Shown here in pieces: positions 57,910-64,000 of a stretch of 64,000 bases of DNA; position 1 is the stretch's first letter, and each line of letters opens with the position of its first letter. The stretch covers positions 2,046,001 through 2,110,000 of the forward strand of contig NC_133958.1 in NCBI RefSeq assembly GCF_031877795.1. The letters are read 5' to 3'. The translations under genes and the position numbers were made by a program. Origin of the DNA: Strix aluco. Its lineage: Eukaryota; Chordata; Aves; Strigiformes; Strigidae. The notes under the pieces were generated by a model, which saw only the letters and a program-made list of their open reading frames with translations, was not told the DNA's origin and did no database searches.

Positions 57910-60880
57910 GGCAGCGTGGTGTTACACTTCCTTTTAACACCCCCTTCGAAGGAGAATCGATGGTTTGGGAGTCCAGGTGACCAAGCATCTTTTTTGTAGC
58001 AAGTGCCACCCCAAAACACAACCCCCAGCCGCCCTCCCGACCCTTCCAGCTCTCAGCCCTTCAGGTTCAAACAACCTTCAGGTTCTCTTAGTACACTGAG
58101 CAGAAGCTTCAAGTTACTCTGTCTGGGTAAGACTATGAGCAGGGAGATTAACCAGCAGAGAAATAACCTCTGGTTTAGAGTAAAGCTTTAGGATTGGGAA
58201 TTTGTCTAAATTCTTGCCCTGTTTTTGTCAATCTGTAGCCAAAGCAAAGTCCCTGGGAGCCCTTGTCAGGGTTGCTGCGTGCCCGAAGCGGTCCCTGGGG
58301 CCCAGGGTGTTGGAGATGCCTTGTCGCTGCTCTTGGACAGTGTGTAAAGATAAATTAGCCAAGTATTGAAAAATAAATACACTGACTAGCACCTTGCCTT
58401 GCCCCCAACCATTTAATGAACTCGTTTGTTTTATCTGGAGCTGTAATAAATTCCTGACGTTAGCCTGGAGCACCAGTGATGTGCGGTAGCTGCCTGCAGT
58501 GAACAGACCTGGAAATGTCTGGCTGAGGACACACAGCACCTTCAGACATCTGTCAGCCTTCAAGGTACTCAGCTACGAGTGATTTTAAAGGGAATTAAGA
58601 CCCCTAAGTAACTTTCTTAATTTAGGCCAACTGTGACTAGTCCAAAAACTGTAGTCAGATGGGGAGAAAAATGGCAAAAAGTCACTTAAATCGGCAGCGA
58701 AAAGGGAAAAAAAATGGCAAAGTCATCTAAATTGGCAGCGAGACGGAGTGAAAGTAGATCTGGTATCAAAGCCGGTGGAGCAGCTGTTCAACCAGGGCAA
58801 GGGATTTCTAACTGTTCTGAGCTGGGCTGGGTTTGGGTCAGCAGTGAAAACAGTCTGATCTTAATCCTGATTAATCCTTTGTGCGACTGGGTCAGAGCTC
58901 TGCAATAATTGTGTTTTCTCCTGGTGTCTTGCCTGAATCAAAATTCAGCATCAGCTGCGTCAACCCAGTAAAAAGGTCCTTATTGCAGGCAGAATCTCAA
59001 AACCTGAGGATTTTCAGAATGACTGAAACATCCTCAAATGGGGACGTGTTTCTTTTGAAGCATGGTCTTTAGGTAAGAGCAAAGACCTTCTCAAGAGCCA
59101 CGTCCCTTCCAACAACTATCAGATGCTCCTAAGCTAACGTGTATCCAAAGGTGTAATAGTTTGGTATTTACCAACAGCTGGCTTGGGGGTCTTAGAGCTG
59201 AAACAATGGAAACTGCCAGGGTATGAAAGAAGGGAGTTTGGATGCTTGCTCAGTCTGGAGGGAAATACGTGAAATTTGGAGGATTTTGGAGAATTTTGGA
59301 GCTGGTGTTTTACGCTTGGGTCTGACTGAGGTCCCTGACCTCCAGACTCAGCTATGGGAGCAGAAACAGAAATAAATCTGTCGAAGCCAATGGTTTAAAA
59401 GGCATCAATAACATTCCCTGTGTGGCATTTAGCACTGAAACAGCGATTTAACCAGCGAAACAGGTGCTGGAACACCCCTGTGCAGCAAAACGCAGGCTCT
59501 AACTTCAGAGCATCCTTCTCCTGGGAGATTTTTGGCAGCTGGGAGGGATGCGCGGGGGCAGAAGTTTTTGGTCTCCTTCCACATGGGTTTGGTTCCTCTT
59601 GGGTTTGCACTCGCAGCCGCTGTGTGGGTAAGGAGGAGCTGGCAGCCCATCCCGCCCTCGCAGGTTGCAGCGTATCCTCATAAGGCAGGAGTGGGTCAAA
59701 TTCCTTTTATTTGGTAAATAAATGCCTCCCTCCAGGCCCAATCCTTCCTGACCCACCGCGTGTGCATTGAAGGGAACGAGCAGAATGTCACAAAATCAGG
59801 ATTTAACCCCAGTTCCTCCTTGTGCTCGTGCAGGTTCCCACAGCAAAACGCTCTTTTTTTTTTTTTTTAACCCCTTTGCTCTGTTTGCATCCACCCCACA
59901 AGCTGGGGGGTATGGTAGAAGCTTTCCCTCTGTTTGGGGCTAAATCCCTGGGTTTTGGGGCTGGGGTTTGTGCAGCACAGGCAGCCAGGGCCGACTGCTC
60001 CATTGTGCGGCACGGCCGGGCTCTCCCCGCGACAAAGGGCCTCTCATCTCCGCCAGCCCTCGAAGATGCTGCTGGAATATAAATACTAACCCCCATACCG
60101 GCTTGCTTTTGCCAAGTCAGTGTTTCCTCAAGCCAGATGGCTCCTCCTGAACTTCTCATATTTTACATACAAATCAAAAAAAATTAGAAAAAAAAAAAAG
60201 GGCCGATTACAATCCGTGGTTGTAAAGACTTGCTTGTTTTGCTAAAGCAGCTGTTTAGATTATTTCTTTGTTTCTGTTTTGGGTTTGTTTTTTTTTTTTT
60301 TCCCTTCGTGTGGGCTGTCTCTAGGCAAATTCCTTAAAAAGAGAAAAAGCCGGGAGAAGCCACAAAGCTCTGGGAAAGGTCAGGAGCAGACAAAGGCAGA
60401 GGGACGCGGCCGCACGCCGCTGCTCTTCTGGAATATTTAATATCTCCGTGCTCCCCCCAAAACTGTCCCCGCAGCGGTGCGGGGTACACGGGCAGGATGG
60501 GACCCCCAACCCCGGAGCGGAGGCTGGAGGCTGAGCGCTGGTTTGGAGGTAACCGTGACCCCATGTTGCAACATCTGCTTCCAGGCAGATTTTATTTTTG
60601 AATTAATTTCCTCTTCAATCCCCTTCTCGGGGGCGGTTTTGGATCCAGACGGGATCCCACGGCCGTGGTTGGGAACCGGTTGCCGCCAGCGCACGGCCCC
60701 GTTGCGCCGTCCCGAAAGCAGAACAGCCAAGTGCGATGCCTGTGTGGCTCTGGCACTGAATATCACACGGTTTGGGGTGTTTTAAGGCAGAAATAACCAC
60801 TTCAGCTTGTGTGATGCAGCCCGCAAGGCTCCTGTCAAGAGTCCTGCACCGAGCTGCAGCCAGTCCTAAGAGCTGCAGGG
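57910..60880. other. Intergenic region downstream of SLC23A2
   Basis: GC content rises gradually. It contains a local direct repeat (58668-58745), a T-run (59850-59868) and chance ORFs without protein-like composition. No gene is supported. Confidence 0.6.
58668..58745. repeat. Imperfect tandem duplication (about 41 bp period)
   Basis: AAAATGGCAAAAAGTCACTT...CGGCAGCGA recurs about 41 bp later as AAAATGGCAAAGTCATCT...TGGCAGCGA. Confidence 0.75.
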
Positions 60881-60887
60881 GATGAGA

Positions 60888-61027
60888 CATCCTTTGGGAT
60901 CCTGGTCCTGGCACCAGGGATGGGGCATCCTTTGGGATCCTGGTCCTGGCACCAGGGATGGGGCATCCTTTGGGATCCTGGTCCTGGCACCAGGGATGGG
61001 GCATCCTTTGGGATCCTGGTCCTGGGG
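60888..61027. repeat. 38-bp minisatellite, about 3.7 units
   Basis: CATCCTTTGGGATCCTGGTC starts at 60888, 60926, 60964 and 61002, exactly 38 bp apart, each full unit continuing CTGGCACCAGGGATGGGG. A decayed extra unit is seen near 61103-61120. The period is not a multiple of 3, so the repetitive reading frames across it are by-products. Confidence 0.95.
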
Positions 61028-61370
61028 TGCAACCTGGGTGCCAGAAACAGGGTGTCCTTGGAGAACCCAGGCCCGGAGCCTGAACCAGGGGTTTGAGATG
61101 GAGCATCCTTTGGGATCCCAGGTCCGGGGAGGGGAGCCCGAGATAAGGGCCTCTTTTGGGGGATCCCCAGACTTGGCACCCGGTAAGGGGTGGCCCTTGG
61201 GGTCCTGGTGCCGGGGCGGGGTGTCCCCCGGGATTTCAACAGCGCTACCCCTGCGCGTACGCTCCGCCCCGCTCCGCCCCGCTCCGCCCCGCCGAGGGGC
61301 GGCCCTTCGGGGGGCGCCGGCTGCGGAGCGGCGCGGAACGGGGGACCCGGTGAGTGCGGGCGGGACGGGG

Positions 61371-61432
61371 CATCCTCATCCTCATCCCCATCCTCATCCT
61401 CATCCCGGTCTCCGTCTCCATCCCCGTCCCCG
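61371..61432. repeat. CATCCT-type hexamer microsatellite
   Basis: Repeats of CATCCT/CATCCC/GTCTCC over about 60 bp, just after the splice donor. Confidence 0.85.
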
Positions 61433-61507
61433 CGCGGCGGGGGAGCAGCCCCGGGACTGAGCCGGAGCCACCCCGGAGCTCGGGCGAGAGCTGCGCCCAC
61501 CCTCGGC

Positions 61508-61523
61508 GGGGGGGGGGGGGGGG
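61508..61523. repeat. Run of 16 G with G-rich flank
   Basis: 16 uninterrupted G, then GGGG, GGGGG and GGGGGGG runs within 30 bases. It has strong G-quadruplex potential. A second G run lies near 61790-61801. Confidence 0.85.
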
Positions 61524-61620
61524 CTGGGGTGGAGCGGGGGCAGGGGGGGAATCCGTCCCCCACGCCCTGGGGGTGTCACCTCTGCACCCAACGAGCATCC
61601 TCGGCATCACCCTCTCTTTC

Positions 61621-63019
61621 GGAGCTGGCTGCTCCCGCAGGCTGGAGGGGAGCCACAAGCACCCGCAGATCCTCAGCCTGGTCACGACACCTTCGCTGCA
61701 GCCCCCATCGCGCCCGGGCTGGAGACCCACCAGCTCCTTTCCCGTAGCCCACAACAAGCCGTTGATGGCCACCAGCTCTGCTCGGGGCAGGGGGGGGGGG
61801 GTGGGTCTGACCTGCTGAGTGTGGGCAATGGGTGCCAACAATGGCATCGCCCGCCGGTGGCTCTGCCACCGCTCCCCGCTCCCATCCTTTCCTCTTTGCA
61901 GGACGGGGCTGAGCAATTGGGGCTGGAGAACAATAGCGGCGCTGGAAAACAATGGAGCTGCTGCACCTTGGCTCTTAGGGACACCGGACGGACGCTCGGA
62001 AGAAATCCCAGCTCCAAAATAGCACCTGGGCCAGAGCCACCGCTGCACCGGCTCACGGGAGCCGTCCACCGAGCACCGTCGGGCGAGCAAAGATCTGCCA
62101 GGACGGGGTGAGAGCACTTGGTTGTATCCCACCGCTGAGCAAAGCAGCTTTGAGAGGCTCTCGGTGCCGGCGAGGGAGGAATTGTCACCTCCGGATGATG
62201 TTTTGCTACCGATTGCATTGGGATCGATGCGCCGTTGGGCCGGTTCAAAGCCGCCCTGGGCTGCAAGGGAAGCGGCAGGGTTTGTGCAGGAGGGAGCATT
62301 GTGGCCTCCCCGGGGAGCGGGATATTCCCACAATCCCTCGCACGGCCGGGGGGAGCATCAGCTGCACCGAAACCACCACGTCTCCCTCCCGCCCGAGCGG
62401 GGAGATGCCGACGCGGCTGCCAAAGCATCCACGTGCTGTGGGAGGGGACTGAGAAAGCAAAAACCCCCTGAAAAACGCTCCCTTCTTTGCAGGAGCAGGA
62501 AAGACCACCCCTCTCCTGCTGAAAACACAATTTGGGTTTTTTTTTTCTATTGTTTTTGTTGTATTTGAGCTGTGCATCTCCCCAGGAGCTCAGCAAAAGC
62601 GAACGCCCGTCCCTGCTCCACGCAAGGGGCTGCGAGTGTGGCCAAGCTCCCTCTGCACCGCGGGGCAGGTGGGGCTGTAGGGATCCAGGGAAGGGGCTTG
62701 GGAAGGTTATTTTTGGGGAGCGGAATAAGTCTGGGGTCTGTCAGGCCTGGAAGCAACTGCAGGAGCAGCCAACAGCTCCTGTTGGAAGGCAGAGAGGGCT
62801 GAAATCCTCCTGCCATGTGTGCGGGGGGAGTTGATTTGATCTGATGGTTTTTTAAAAGCGCTTTACAAGACAGCAGCGAAAGCTCAGCCTGCGCTGGGTG
62901 TGAAGGAAACACGTTGGCTCAGAGAGGGGAAACTGAGGCACGGGAAGTGCTGGGTAATGAAGACAGCGCAGAGCTGCCGAGTTGGGCAACTGACTGGGCA
63001 ATTTGCACGTTGTCAGCCT
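61621..63019. other. GC-rich non-coding stretch
   Basis: Several long overlapping open frames on both strands, of low complexity in Pro/Arg/Ser/Gly, reflect GC content. No gene is supported. It may be the first intron of the gene whose promoter is at 61.2-61.6 kb. Confidence 0.5.
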
Positions 63020-63020
63020 T

Positions 63021-63026
63021 TTTATT
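63021..63026 (-). terminator. Candidate polyadenylation signal, minus strand
   Basis: AATAAA on the minus strand, about 295 nt beyond the TGA of the minus-strand open frame at 63320. It fits a short 3' UTR. Confidence 0.35.
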
Positions 63027-63319
63027 TTGGTGATTTCCAGCCTTTTGCCAAAGTCATGGCAGAAAATCAAGGGGGTGGCAGCGGCAGGTCTCCGTTTGGG
63101 GATCTCCAGGCGGCTGCCACTTCCTTCCACCCACAGCCCAGCACTCTCAAGACCCAAAAAAGGAAGAATTTGCCCCTTTCCTCGCTTGCTCGGAAGGGGA
63201 TGTGATGTCGGAGGCGAAGGTGGCAGCGCTGGGGCGGTAAACAGGAAACTGGACTCCTTGGTGCAGGGGGATGAACCTGCATTTCAGGGCTCCCCTTCCA
63301 TCCCAAAATGAGTCTTTTT

Positions 63320-63602
63320 TCAGCTGGAGTTCACCCCGATATCCCCTTCGAGGGCTTTGGCTTCACCCCTTTGGATCACCACGATGCCACGGAGTGAAAC
63401 TCCCTGCAAAACTAAAGGCTCCACCTCGGGCTGCGCTGCTGGAGGGGTTTTGGTTTTTTTTTCAGCCACTTTGATATTTTTGGCAACATTTTTGCATGGG
63501 CCAAGCAGCCGTGTCATTTCATCCTCCCTCTGCAACTTCCTCAGAGCTTTTTCATCTGCTTTCAGGGGACACCCACAAGTGAGATGCTTATTTCTACCAT
63601 TC
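63320..63602 (-). CDS. Coding-like terminal exon of an unidentified minus-strand gene
   Basis: On the minus strand a frame reads NGRNKHLTCGCPLKADEK, ALRKLQREDEMTRLLG, then a Lys-rich KVAEKKTKTPP, and VLQGVSLRGIVVIQRGEAKA before ending ...DIGVNSS and TGA at 63320-63322. The balanced, Lys/Glu-rich composition differs from the Arg/Pro/Gly-rich chance frames around it. The upstream boundary is unresolved: an AG at 63604-63603 (minus) has a poor pyrimidine tract, and the frame stays open to 63706. I do not recognise the family. The rest of the gene would lie right of the window. A processed or decayed copy is possible. Confidence 0.4.
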
Positions 63603-63706
63603 CTGTATCTCACAGTTGGTAACCCCCAAATCTGGGTCCCCGCCGCAGCAGGTGCCATGCAGCCGCCACGCCGACATTTATCCCAAAGCCACAAAGCCAG
63701 CTGCAA

Positions 63707-64000
63707 AAATCCCCTCCCGATACAATTTTTGAGGCATAAATAGGATTATTATTGGGTTTATTCCCTGTGGGAGGATGGATGGATGGATGCGTGCGGGAGA
63801 GGTGGCCGCTGGCTGGGGAGGAGGGTTGATGCCAGGCTTTGCAGGGATGCTCGTGCAGCTCCTCGGCTTGTCAGGAAGCCTGAAGCTTTGTCAGCTTTTC
63901 CGCTGCAACGTGCGATTTTTCAGTGGTGGGTTTCTCTTCTGCTTTCTCCAGGCAGAGCAGGTCCCCCCGCGGGGGCCGGGCCAGCTTCCTGCCCTTCCCC
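63707..64000. other. Right-edge GC-rich sequence
   Basis: Contains a short GGAT tetranucleotide repeat (63773-63789) and a GC-rich end. Nothing else is supported. Confidence 0.6.

Larger units (their letters stand above)
61200..61620 (+). promoter_or_regulatory. Second CpG island, candidate promoter of the downstream gene
   Basis: Very CpG-rich DNA with three tandem GCTCCGCCCC units at 61260-61290 (GC boxes) and a consensus donor (CCG then GTGAGT) at 61350. The arrangement suits a non-coding first exon of about 60-100 nt ending at 61349, transcribed rightward. In human, RASSF2 follows SLC23A2 on this side in the same orientation, so this could be its promoter, but no RASSF2 coding sequence is visible. 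Confidence 0.45.

Noticed and set aside
60615..61563. Repetitive open frames on both strands (up to 242 codons) over the minisatellite
   Set aside because: The repeated peptides simply follow the 38-bp minisatellite, and the period is not a multiple of three.
61245..62596. Long minus-strand open frames (362 and 304 codons) over the second CpG island
   Set aside because: They overlap in different frames, are rich in Arg, Pro, Gly and Ser, and cross microsatellite and poly(G) runs. GC-rich DNA lacks stop codons by chance.
1..64000. CRISPR arrays, bacterial operons, intact retroviral genes
   Set aside because: None found. Direct repeats are microsatellites, a minisatellite or CR1, and no pol or env-like frame is visible.

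Overview
The window is nuclear DNA of a vertebrate, almost certainly a bird. It carries a large gene split by GT-AG introns, CpG islands near both ends in an otherwise AT-rich background, and three CR1 LINE 3' ends that finish in the avian-type ATTCTRTG repeat. No bacterial or viral gene organisation is visible. The exact bird lineage cannot be read from the sequence.

The main gene is a complete plus-strand coding region for SLC23A2 (SVCT2, the sodium-dependent vitamin C transporter 2). Fifteen coding exons between 24486 and 52810 join in phase to 1950 nt, giving 649 residues. All 14 internal introns are GT-AG. The key family features are intact: the Gln-His of TM1, the extracellular glycosylation sequons, the NAT/NCS2 signature, and the histidines at the positions studied in human SVCT2, each offset by one. 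A 5' UTR exon with an upstream ORF precedes it. A long 3' UTR of about 5 kb probably ends near 57905.

The first 10 kb begin with a CpG island (1 to about 680). Three separate coding segments (137-143, 1689-1882, 9378-9614) join in phase to give a 145-residue protein that I cannot name, followed by polyadenylation-like hexamers. I infer a small unidentified gene upstream of, or nested in, the SLC23A2 leader region. The true SLC23A2 first exon is therefore uncertain: it may use this island, lie left of the window, or start at a candidate site near 13.76-13.87 kb that has a TATA-like box, a CTCF-like motif and a consensus splice donor.

Between 9.7 and 24.3 kb I see mostly unremarkable intron-like DNA. 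The SLC23A2 introns hold CR1 copies in introns 2, 9 and 13 and a possible old tRNA-derived SINE in intron 6.

Downstream of SLC23A2 (57.9-64 kb) the DNA becomes GC-rich. It holds a 38-bp minisatellite, a second CpG island with a consensus splice donor at 61350 (possible first exon of the next gene; RASSF2 is the human neighbour on that side), long G runs, and a minus-strand coding-like terminal exon (63320 to about 63602) of an unidentified gene that would extend beyond the right edge.
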